In this document: positions 6,748-13,897 of the stretch, piece after piece
How positions within the stretch are numbered: the first letter of the stretch is position 1
Layout: every line of letters starts with the position of its first letter
Source: Sphingobium sp052327305
GTDB taxonomy: Bacteria; Pseudomonadota; Alphaproteobacteria; Sphingomonadales; Sphingomonadaceae
Assembly: GCF_052327305.1 (NCBI RefSeq)
Contig: NZ_CP182486.1
Location: forward strand, 1,426,001 to 1,490,000
Direction: 5' to 3'
DNA: 64,000 nt
Program-made: the position numbers and the translations under genes
Notes under the pieces: generated by a model
What the model saw: the letters and a program-made list of their open reading frames with translations, nothing else
Database searches by the model: none
What the model was told of the DNA's origin: nothing

Positions 6748-8862
6748 TCAGCCGGCGTCCGCCACGATCTGCGCCCAGCCGGCCTCGTCGATCACTTCGA
6801 TGCCCAGCTCCGCCGCCTTCTTGAGCTTGGAGCCTGCGCCCGGCCCTGCGACGATGAGGTCCGTCGACGCGCTGACCGAGCCCGCCGCGCGGGCACCCAG
6901 CGCCTCTGCCTGCGCCTTCGCTTCGTCGCGGCTCATCGTCTCCAGCTTGCCGGTGAAGACAATAGTCTTGCCCGAGACCGCGCTGGCGCGGGTCTCCACG
7001 ACATAAGGCGGTGGCGCGACTTCGCTGAGGAGATCGTCCCACGCGGCAACATTATGCTCTTCGTGGAAGAAGTCGCCGAGCGCCTCGACGACGACGCTCC
7101 CCACGCCTTCGATCGCGAGCAGGGAAGCCTTTGCAGCCTCGTCGCCGCCATGGGCCTGCTCGGCGGCTTGGCGCAGCGCAGGCAGAGTGGCGAAGCGCTT
7201 GAGGAGATCACGCGCCGTGACGGCGCCGACATGGCGGATGCCGAGGCCGAAAAGCAGCCGGGCGGCATCCGGCTCGCGCCGCGCTTCGATCGCGGCGAAG
7301 AGATTGTCCACGGACTTCTCTTTCCAGCCTTCGCGACCCAGCAGTTCCTGCTTGTGGTTCTTCAGCCGGAAGATATCCGCAGGACCATTGTCCAGCCAGC
7401 CGAGCCCGAAGAACTCACTGATGGTCTTCTCGCCAAGGCCGTCGATGTCCATCGCTCCGCGACTGACGAAATGTCGCAGGCGCTCGATCCGCTGCGCCGG
7501 ACAGATGAGGCCGCCGGTGCAGCGCACATCTACTTCGCCTTCCTCGGCAACAGCCTCGCTGCCGCACTCCGGGCAATGATCCGGGAAGATGAAGGGCGCG
7601 CGCGGCTCCTGTGCCGTGAGGTTCGTCACCACCTGCGGGATCACGTCCCCCGCACGCTGGATGACCACGCGGTCGCCCTCGCGCACGCCGAGCCGGGCGA
7701 TCTCGTCGCGATTATGCAGCGTCACATTGGAGACGACGACGCCGCCGACCGTCACGGGCTTGAGGCGACCCACCGGCGTCAGCTTGCCGGTGCGGCCGAC
7801 CTGAATGTCGATGGAGAGCATCGTCGTCTCGGCCTGCTCGGCGGGAAATTTATGCGCGATGGCCCAGCGCGGCGCCTTCGCAACGAAGCCGAGGCGCTCC
7901 TGCCAGTCGAGCCGGTCGACCTTGTAGACGACGCCGTCGATATCATAGGGGAGGTCGGCGCGCTGGTGCTGGATCGCCGCATAATGGGCGAGCATCGCGG
8001 GGGTATCTGGGCAGACCGCAAGGCGGGGCGAGACCGGCACGCCCCAGATCTCGATGGCGCGCATCACGCCCATCTGCGTGTCCGCCGGTAGCGCCGAGAC
8101 GACGCCCCAGCCATGAGCGAGAAAACGCAGCGGGCGGCTGGCAGTGATTTCGGCGTTCTTCTGGCGCAGCGACCCGGCAGCAGCGTTGCGCGGATTGGCG
8201 AACTGACGGACGCTTTCGGGGTCCAGTTCCTCGCCCTTTGCCTCGGCTGCGGCGCGGGCCTCGTCCATCAACCGCGCGTTGAGCGCGAGAAACGCGGCCT
8301 TCTCCATATAGACCTCGCCTCGGACCTCGAAGAGATCGGGCGCGCCCTCGGGAAGCGTCTTTGGAATGTCCGGGATGTGCGCGACATTGGGTGTCACGTC
8401 CTCGCCGGTCTGCCCGTCGCCGCGCGTAGCGGCCTGCACCAGTCTGCGCTCCTCATAACGCAGCGAGAGCGAGAGGCCGTCGATCTTGTCTTCGGCGGTC
8501 ATCTCCACCGGCTCGCTCTCGGGGAGATTGAGATAGCGCCGCACGCGCGCGACGAACTCCGCCACGTCCTCGCCTGCAAAGGCATTGTCGAGGCTCATCA
8601 TCCGCTTCTCGTGCGTAACCTTGGCCAGCGCGGAACTCGCCACCGATGCACCGACCTGCTTGTTGGGGCTGTCGGGCCGGATCAGATGCGGGAAGGTCGC
8701 CTCCAGCGCATTGTTTTCGCGGACCAGCGCGTCGTACTCCGCGTCGCTGATCGTTGGGGCGTCCTCCGCATGATAGGCGCGGTTGTGCTTCGCGATCTCC
8801 TTGGCGAGACGCATCAGCCGGTTGGCGGCCTCAGCTTCGGGGAGGTCAAACAGACTGGTCAT
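6748..8862 (-). CDS. ligA: NAD+-dependent DNA ligase LigA
   Basis: LigA seals nicks during replication using NAD+. The 704 residues show all family parts: domain Ia with HNRAYH, the adenylated lysine K126 in EDKIDG, the OB fold, a four-cysteine zinc finger (CPECG...RCTGGLICP), helix-hairpin-helix repeats and a C-terminal BRCT domain from about 625. It is the last of the conserved block bamD-recN-ligA, here separated from recN by the DUF559 insertion. Its ribosome binding site GGAG lies inside the coding end of that inserted gene. Confidence 0.97.
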   Translation of the reverse strand: MTSLFDLPEAEAANRLMRLAKEIAKHNRAYHAEDAPTISDAEYDALVRENNALEATFPHLIRPDSPNKQVGASVASSALAKVTHEKRMMSLDNAFAGEDVAEFVARVRRYLNLPESEPVEMTAEDKIDGLSLSLRYEERRLVQAATRGDGQTGEDVTPNVAHIPDIPKTLPEGAPDLFEVRGEVYMEKAAFLALNARLMDEARAAAEAKGEELDPESVRQFANPRNAAAGSLRQKNAEITASRPLRFLAHGWGVVSALPADTQMGVMRAIEIWGVPVSPRLAVCPDTPAMLAHYAAIQHQRADLPYDIDGVVYKVDRLDWQERLGFVAKAPRWAIAHKFPAEQAETTMLSIDIQVGRTGKLTPVGRLKPVTVGGVVVSNVTLHNRDEIARLGVREGDRVVIQRAGDVIPQVVTNLTAQEPRAPFIFPDHCPECGSEAVAEEGEVDVRCTGGLICPAQRIERLRHFVSRGAMDIDGLGEKTISEFFGLGWLDNGPADIFRLKNHKQELLGREGWKEKSVDNLFAAIEARREPDAARLLFGLGIRHVGAVTARDLLKRFATLPALRQAAEQAHGGDEAAKASLLAIEGVGSVVVEALGDFFHEEHNVAAWDDLLSEVAPPPYVVETRASAVSGKTIVFTGKLETMSRDEAKAQAEALGARAAGSVSASTDLIVAGPGAGSKLKKAAELGIEVIDEAGWAQIVADAG

Positions 8863-9272
8863 AACTCCTCTCTCCCCTCCTCTTTAGAGGAGGGGCCGGG
8901 GGTGGTGTCACCGCCCCACCGATCCGGCAAAGCATTGAGCTCGATCAGGAGTTCTTCCAGAACACCGTCGATATTCGTCATCACATCTTCGTTGCTGAAA
9001 CGCAGGGTGGAGAAGCCTTGGGCGGCGTTCAATTCTCGATCCCTGATCGCGTCTAACTCAGGCCGATGGGTATCGCCGTCGATCTCCACGGCAAGGCCTT
9101 TCCGCGGACAGAAGAAATCGACGATCCGGCCTTCAATGGTGGCTTGGCGACGAAACTTATGTCCTCCGAGTTGCGACGCACGCAGGCACTGCCAGAGACG
9201 GCGCTCCGGCTCGGTCGGCTCGCGCCGCATGTGCGCGGCGCGCGTGAGGAGTGTCGTGCGATCGGCAGTCAT
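8859..9272 (-). CDS. DUF559 endonuclease-like protein
   Basis: This 137-residue protein has the restriction-endonuclease-like fold of DUF559 (Vsr/RecB relatives): EPTEPERRLWQCLR near the N-terminus, then the catalytic core GRIVDFF (D52) and AVEIDGDTH (E63, D65). Its target is unknown. It overlaps the ligA start by four bases. The gene is exactly bounded by two inverted copies of one 36-bp palindromic element; copy one encodes about residues 122-134, and copy two ends eight bases before the start codon. This suggests gene and repeats moved together into the recN-ligA gap. Confidence 0.85.
   Translation of the reverse strand: MTADRTTLLTRAAHMRREPTEPERRLWQCLRASQLGGHKFRRQATIEGRIVDFFCPRKGLAVEIDGDTHRPELDAIRDRELNAAQGFSTLRFSNEDVMTNIDGVLEELLIELNALPDRWGGDTTPGPSSKEEGREEL
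8872..8907 (+). repeat. Palindromic element, copy 1, inside the DUF559 3' end
   Basis: This 36-bp element has a core hairpin with 10-bp arms (CCCCTCCTCT / AGAGGAGGGG, 8874-8895) and a G-rich tail GGGGGTGGTG. It is the inverse complement of the copy at 9280-9315 with two mismatches, one in the loop and one in the tail. Confidence 0.85.
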
Positions 9273-9279
9273 GGGCGTT

Positions 9280-9315
9280 CACCACCCCCAGCCCCTCCTC
9301 TGAAGAGGAGGGGAG
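9280..9315 (-). repeat. Palindromic element, copy 2, upstream of DUF559
   Basis: This 36-bp element is inverted relative to copy 1. Its tail CACCACCCCC points toward the DUF559 start codon, and its 10-bp-arm hairpin occupies 9292-9313. The two copies enclose only the DUF559 coding region. Confidence 0.85.
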
Positions 9316-9405
9316 ATTCTGTCGTACTTACGCATCGATCCGGTCCCCCAGGTAGACCGGCACCTGAGTGCAACCTGCCCGTCGCCTCTTTGGAAGTCTC
9401 AGCCA

Positions 9406-11082
9406 TCACACCCGCTCCAGGAGACGATCAGCCTGCGCACGGGCCTCGTTGGTTATTTCAGCGCCTGAGAGCATCCGCGCGATTTCCTCGCGCCGCTCCG
9501 CCTCGTCCAGCACATGCACGCCAGTGCGGGTGATCGTCCCCTCCGACGATTTGGCGATAAGCAGATGCGCCGCGCCCCGCGCAGCGACCTGCGGGCTGTG
9601 GGTGACGACGATCACCTGTGCCCCGCTCCTGTCCGCGCCCTCGGCCAGCCGCGCCAGCCGTTCGCCGATCGCGCCTGCGACAGCGCCGCCCACGCCCCGG
9701 TCGATCTCGTCAAAGATCATCGTCGCCGCGCCGCCTTCGGCTGCCAACGCGACTTTGAGCGCAAGGATGAAGCGGGAGAGCTCGCCGCCCGACGCAATCT
9801 TGTTGAGGGGCGCAAAGGGCGCGCCGGGATTAGTGGAGATCATGAATTCCACACGATCCCTTCCGGACGCGCGCCATCGCCCCTCCGGCAACTCCTCCAC
9901 CTGCGTCATGAACCGGGCGGCATCGAGCTTGAGCGGCGCCAGCTCTGCCGCGACGGCAGCATCGAGACGTGTGGCCGCTGCCCTTCGCGCGACGCTCAAC
10001 GCCTGCGCCTTCGCCAGATAAGCCTCTCGCGCCTGCGCCACAGCCGCGTCGAGATCGGCAAGGCCCGCCTCGCCCGCGTCGATGCGGGCAAGCTGCGCCG
10101 CCATGTCCGCCGCGAGCGCAGCGAGATCGTCGGCCGCGACCTGATGCTTGCGGGCCAGCGCGCGCAGCTCGAACAGGCGCATCTCGATCGTCTCCAGCCG
10201 CGCGGGATCGACATTGAGCGCCTCGCCCGCCCGCGACAGCGCATCTTCCGCGTCGCCTGCCTCGATAACGGCGCGGTCGAACGCGGCCAGCGCCTCGCCA
10301 AGCAGATCATGCTCGGCCGCAATCCGGTCCAGCCGACGAGCGGCCTGACGCAGCAGCGACAGCGCGCCGTCGGACCCTTCGAGCAATTCCGTAAGCGCAG
10401 CGAGATCCTCCGCCAGCCGCGCGCCCTTCTGCATGTCGGCGCGCTCCCCGGCGAGCTGCTCTTCCTCGCCCTCCTCCGGGGCGAAGGCCGTCAGCTCCGC
10501 GACGGCGTGCGCCAGATAATCGCGCTCTTTCACGGCATTGTCGAGCGCCTCTCGCGCCGCATCGCGCTGCGCCTCCGCGTCGCGCCACGTCGTATGGGCG
10601 GCCTCCACGCCCGCGCCGTCGCACCGGCCGAAGGCATCGAGCAGCGCCATATGACCGCGCGGATTGAGCAGGCCCCGCTCGTCATGCTGCCCATGGATCT
10701 CGACAAGCAGCGCGCCGACATCGCGCAGGAGCGCGGCTGAGCAGGGCTGATCGTTCACATAGGCGCGGCTGCCACCATCCGACTTAAGCGTGCGGCGGAT
10801 GATGAGCGGTTCGCCCGGTTCCGGCGCGATGTCGTTTTCAGCAAGCAGCGCGCCCAGCGGACTGGCATCAGCAAGCTCGAAACTCGCGGTCACGCTGGCC
10901 TGCGGCTCTCCCGTGCGCACCAGTCCGCTCTCGGCGCGTGCGCCAAGAACCAGGCCCAGCGCATCGAGAAGGATGGACTTGCCCGCGCCCGTCTCACCCG
11001 TGAGCACAGTCAAGCCCCGCGCGAACTCCAGGTCCAGCGCCTCGATGAGCACGACATTACGGATCGAAAGGCCGGTGAGCAT
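9406..11082 (-). CDS. recN: DNA repair protein RecN
   Basis: RecN is a cohesin-like SMC ATPase that holds broken DNA during recombination. The 558 residues show Walker A GETGAGKS at 29-36, a long coiled-coil middle rich in Ala, Glu and Arg, the ABC signature ASGGELSRF at about 430, and Walker B TMIFDEIDRGVGG at about 460. Length and domain order are normal. It lies 54 bases after bamD on the same strand, the usual alphaproteobacterial arrangement, so the two are probably cotranscribed. Confidence 0.96.
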   Translation of the reverse strand: MLTGLSIRNVVLIEALDLEFARGLTVLTGETGAGKSILLDALGLVLGARAESGLVRTGEPQASVTASFELADASPLGALLAENDIAPEPGEPLIIRRTLKSDGGSRAYVNDQPCSAALLRDVGALLVEIHGQHDERGLLNPRGHMALLDAFGRCDGAGVEAAHTTWRDAEAQRDAAREALDNAVKERDYLAHAVAELTAFAPEEGEEEQLAGERADMQKGARLAEDLAALTELLEGSDGALSLLRQAARRLDRIAAEHDLLGEALAAFDRAVIEAGDAEDALSRAGEALNVDPARLETIEMRLFELRALARKHQVAADDLAALAADMAAQLARIDAGEAGLADLDAAVAQAREAYLAKAQALSVARRAAATRLDAAVAAELAPLKLDAARFMTQVEELPEGRWRASGRDRVEFMISTNPGAPFAPLNKIASGGELSRFILALKVALAAEGGAATMIFDEIDRGVGGAVAGAIGERLARLAEGADRSGAQVIVVTHSPQVAARGAAHLLIAKSSEGTITRTGVHVLDEAERREEIARMLSGAEITNEARAQADRLLERV

Positions 11083-11136
11083 GTCAGAGAGCTAGAGCAT
11101 CCCGCCGGCGGCGTCATCCACCCTTTGGCCAGAGCC

Positions 11137-11940
11137 TCAGCCGGGCGTCTGGGCCGCGAGCTGTGGCGGATATTCGCGCATAAGCTTGTACGCGCGCTCA
11201 TACCATTGGCTGCCCGGATAGTTCTTGCCGAGCACTGCCGCGGCGCGCTGCGCTTCCTCTCGGATGCCAAGCGCCAGATAGCTCTCGACCAGCCGCTCCA
11301 GCGCCTCGGGCGTGTGCGTCGTGGTCTGATAGCTGTCGATAACCTTGCGGAAGCGGAGCGTCGCGGCAATCCACTGATGGCGGCGCTGATAGAAGCGGCC
11401 GACTTCCATTTCCTTGCCGGCAAGATGATCGTTGACCAGATCGATCTTGAGGCGCGCATCGGCGGCATAGCGCGTGGAGGGGAAGCGACGGATCAGCTCG
11501 CCCAGCGCGTCAAGCGCCTGACGCGTGATCTTCTGGTCGCGGGTCACGTCGCTGATCTGTTCGTAATAGCACAAAGCGATCAGATAATAAGCGTAGGGCG
11601 CATCCCGGTTACCGGGGTGGATGGAAAGGAAGCGCTGCGACGACTGAATCGACTTGGTGTAATCCCGCGCCGCATAATAGCTGAACGCGCTCATCAGCTG
11701 CGCCCGACGCGCCCAGGGCGAGTAAGGATGCTGCCGCTCCACCTCATCGAACAGGGCCGCAGCAAGCTGGAACTGGCCGCGATCGAGCCGGTACTTGCCC
11801 GCATTGTAGAGCGTCGCCACGTCACGCGCGACATATTGGGTGTCCGCCTTGCCACGGTTCGAGGCGCAGGCAGACAGCGCCAGAGCGGCGGCCGATGCGA
11901 GGATGACAGGGGCGAGTGCGCGAGGGAAACGCTGAAGCAT
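11137..11940 (-). CDS. bamD: Outer membrane assembly lipoprotein BamD
   Basis: BamD is the essential lipoprotein partner of BamA in outer-membrane protein insertion. I chose the start at 11940, giving 267 residues, because MLQRFPRALAP leads directly into a lipoprotein signal with lipobox LSAC (lipidated C25); a longer reading to 11976 is possible. Five TPR-like helical hairpins follow, including YNAGKYRLDRGQFQLAAALF and YSPWARRAQLMSAFSYY. The position upstream of recN and ligA is conserved in this order of bacteria. Confidence 0.93.
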   Translation of the reverse strand: MLQRFPRALAPVILASAAALALSACASNRGKADTQYVARDVATLYNAGKYRLDRGQFQLAAALFDEVERQHPYSPWARRAQLMSAFSYYAARDYTKSIQSSQRFLSIHPGNRDAPYAYYLIALCYYEQISDVTRDQKITRQALDALGELIRRFPSTRYAADARLKIDLVNDHLAGKEMEVGRFYQRRHQWIAATLRFRKVIDSYQTTTHTPEALERLVESYLALGIREEAQRAAAVLGKNYPGSQWYERAYKLMREYPPQLAAQTPG

Positions 11941-11995
11941 GGCGGGCCTCATAGCCGAGGCGCGAGAGAGCGCCAAGCGAATGATTGAGGGTCAC

Positions 11996-12994
11996 TCAGG
12001 GGAGCGTCACCACGGCCCGTGCACCACCGGGCACGCCCCGCTCAAGCGCAAACCGCCCGTTCAGCTGGCGTGCGAGCGTCGTGGCGATGCGCAGGCCCAG
12101 GCTGTTCTGTTCCTTGAGGCTGAAATCTTCCGGCAATCCCGCGCCGTCGTCCGCAACGACGAGTTGGATCGCGCCGTCCACCGCTCGCGTGACCACAATG
12201 TCGAGAACGCCGGAGTCGCGCCCGGCAAAGGCGTGTTCGAGCGCGTTGCTGATCGCCTCGGCATAGACCAGCGCGAAGGGCACTGCCGCGTCTGGCGATA
12301 CGCGGGCGCCTGCGTCAATCGAGAAGCGAGTCTGGATACCATTTGCTCCGCTTGCCTCCAGAATATCCGCCGCGACCTGCCGAAGCAGCGGCTCCATGCC
12401 GACCTCGCCCCCGTCAGGATGGTGCAGAGCCCGCGAAATCCGGCCGACCATGCCCACGCGACGCGCGGCATCCTCCAGCGCCTTGCGGGCGTCCGGATCT
12501 TCGATTGTTCGCCGCTGGAGCGTGAGCAGCGACGCGATCACCTGCAATTTGTTGGAAACGCGGTGCTGCAACTCGTCAAACATGACAGCCCGCAATTCGC
12601 TGGCCCGGCGGCTCGCTTCGCGCTCAAGCGCGAGATGACGATTGCTGCGCTGCATGAAGTGGATGATTGCCAGGTCGATCCCGACGACCACGGCATAAAA
12701 AGCCAGCGGCGCCAAAGCCGGCCCGCCGACGGAGAAGGTGTGAATGGGGGCGATGAAGAAATATCGCGCCATGACACCGCAGAGCAGGCCGGAAAGGATG
12801 CCCGGCCCCAGCCCAAAGAGAAAGGCCGTCAGCACGACCGCGGGAAAGAAGGTGACGTAAGGATAGCCGGAGCCCAGCGCATGGCCAACGCTCAGTCGTG
12901 CAGCCAGAGCCGCAACCGGGGATATCAGGGCGAAAGCATAGCCAATCAATGGCCGGTTGCGCGCCAAGGGAAGCGATTCAACAAACTTGCTCAT
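11996..12994 (-). CDS. Membrane histidine kinase, HisKA_2 type with DUF4118 sensor
   Basis: This 332-residue protein has an N-terminal membrane block with several hydrophobic helices (about 15-115, DUF4118-like, SGYPYVTFFPAVVLTAFLFG). It then has a HisKA_2 dimerisation helix with the phospho-acceptor in DELQHRVSNKLQVIASLL and an ATPase domain with EAISNALEHAF (N box), VADDGAGLP (G1) and NSLGLRIATTLA. Kinases of this class often feed the PhyR-type general stress response in Alphaproteobacteria. No response regulator lies next to it, so the partner is unknown. Confidence 0.85.
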   Translation of the reverse strand: MSKFVESLPLARNRPLIGYAFALISPVAALAARLSVGHALGSGYPYVTFFPAVVLTAFLFGLGPGILSGLLCGVMARYFFIAPIHTFSVGGPALAPLAFYAVVVGIDLAIIHFMQRSNRHLALEREASRRASELRAVMFDELQHRVSNKLQVIASLLTLQRRTIEDPDARKALEDAARRVGMVGRISRALHHPDGGEVGMEPLLRQVAADILEASGANGIQTRFSIDAGARVSPDAAVPFALVYAEAISNALEHAFAGRDSGVLDIVVTRAVDGAIQLVVADDGAGLPEDFSLKEQNSLGLRIATTLARQLNGRFALERGVPGGARAVVTLP

Positions 12995-13083
12995 GGCACC
13001 CCGCCGTCGGCCTGCCGCTCTCGGCGATCGACGTGAGGGTACCCTAGCCGATTGTTACGATAACGCCACTAAACTCGATCAAT

Positions 13084-13164
13084 GATCGGCGAACGGCCCG
13101 ACATCTCTTGTGCGATCCTCATGTGGGGGGAGGATGATCGCGATGTCGGGACCGCTCGCCGATC
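13084..13164. repeat. Long nested inverted repeat
   Basis: Outer arms 13084-13105 and 13142-13164 are nearly complementary (GATCGGCGA...CCCGACATC). An inner stem (GCGATCCTC with GAGGATGATCGC) continues them, so the 81 bases can fold almost completely. It lies nine bases beyond the stop of the winged-helix gene and could be its terminator or a small structured RNA; there is no T run. Confidence 0.5.
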
Positions 13165-13173
13165 CGCGCAGCC

Positions 13174-13650
13174 TCAGACGTCCGGGTGATCGTCGATGAA
13201 GCCGCGCGTCCGTGCGGACCCGATGGGCGTCAGCCCGACCGAGCGTCTTTCCGTGTCAGTGCCGGAAATGACGACCAGTCCCGCGTGGACCAGATTGTTC
13301 AATATGGCAGCCCCCTCCGCAACGGAGAGGTCATTAGCCAGGGCGAGTGCGCGCTCCCCTACGTCAATCGCCTGCTGCTCGGCGACAAAGACGGAGAGCA
13401 ACACGGCCATGGCGCTGTCCACCAGCAGACTCGTGCGGAAATGCTTGCTGCGCATCCGGCTCAGCCGGTGAATAGCCGCAGCCTTGGCGACGAGACGCCC
13501 CGCGTCCGACCCAGCGGTCGCGGCATCATCTACCACCGCACCGTGATGCGGCTGTGCTGATCGCGACTGAGGGGACAAAAACGCGTTCCTTTGGAAAACA
13601 ATGCGGATCAAAGGCGTCAGCTCTGCTGGCGCCCAAGGCGAGGCAGTCAT
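13174..13650 (-). CDS. Putative winged-helix regulator
   Basis: This 158-residue protein has a central to C-terminal region (about 60-158) resembling a MarR-like winged helix: FRTSLLVDSAMAVLLSVFV, then RALALANDLSVAEGAAI (helix-turn-helix) and LTPIGSARTRGFI (wing and tail). The N-terminal 50 residues look disordered. I chose the ATG at 13650 because AAGGAG lies seven bases upstream; the frame extends to 13758 without a better site. No target or ligand can be named. Family assignment is tentative. Confidence 0.6.
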   Translation of the reverse strand: MTASPWAPAELTPLIRIVFQRNAFLSPQSRSAQPHHGAVVDDAATAGSDAGRLVAKAAAIHRLSRMRSKHFRTSLLVDSAMAVLLSVFVAEQQAIDVGERALALANDLSVAEGAAILNNLVHAGLVVISGTDTERRSVGLTPIGSARTRGFIDDHPDV

Positions 13651-13836
13651 CCGCTCCTTTTGATTTGAGGCGTCCCTAAGCTGGCTTGCCGCTACGGTCA
13701 TGTCCCGTAACTGGACGACATGAGACAACGGCGAATGCAACGATCTTCCATGGAACAACGGTTCGACGACATGATGCTGTCGTGAACGTGGCTCATATGA
13801 GTAGCTCTGGTTACTTGCGGGCGGACGTCAAAAAGC

Positions 13837-13869
13837 AAAAGGGCGACCGGTTTCCCGGCCGCCCCTTTT
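13837..13869 (-). terminator. Terminator of pnp
   Basis: On the minus strand a stem of about 14 bp (AAAAGGG(C)G-CCGG pairing with CCGGCCGCCCCTTTT, loop TTTC) begins 28 bases after the pnp stop and runs into a T-rich tract. It is a typical Rho-independent terminator. Confidence 0.75.
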
Positions 13870-13897
13870 AAAGCGTTCCTTCACAAAGACGCGGAGG

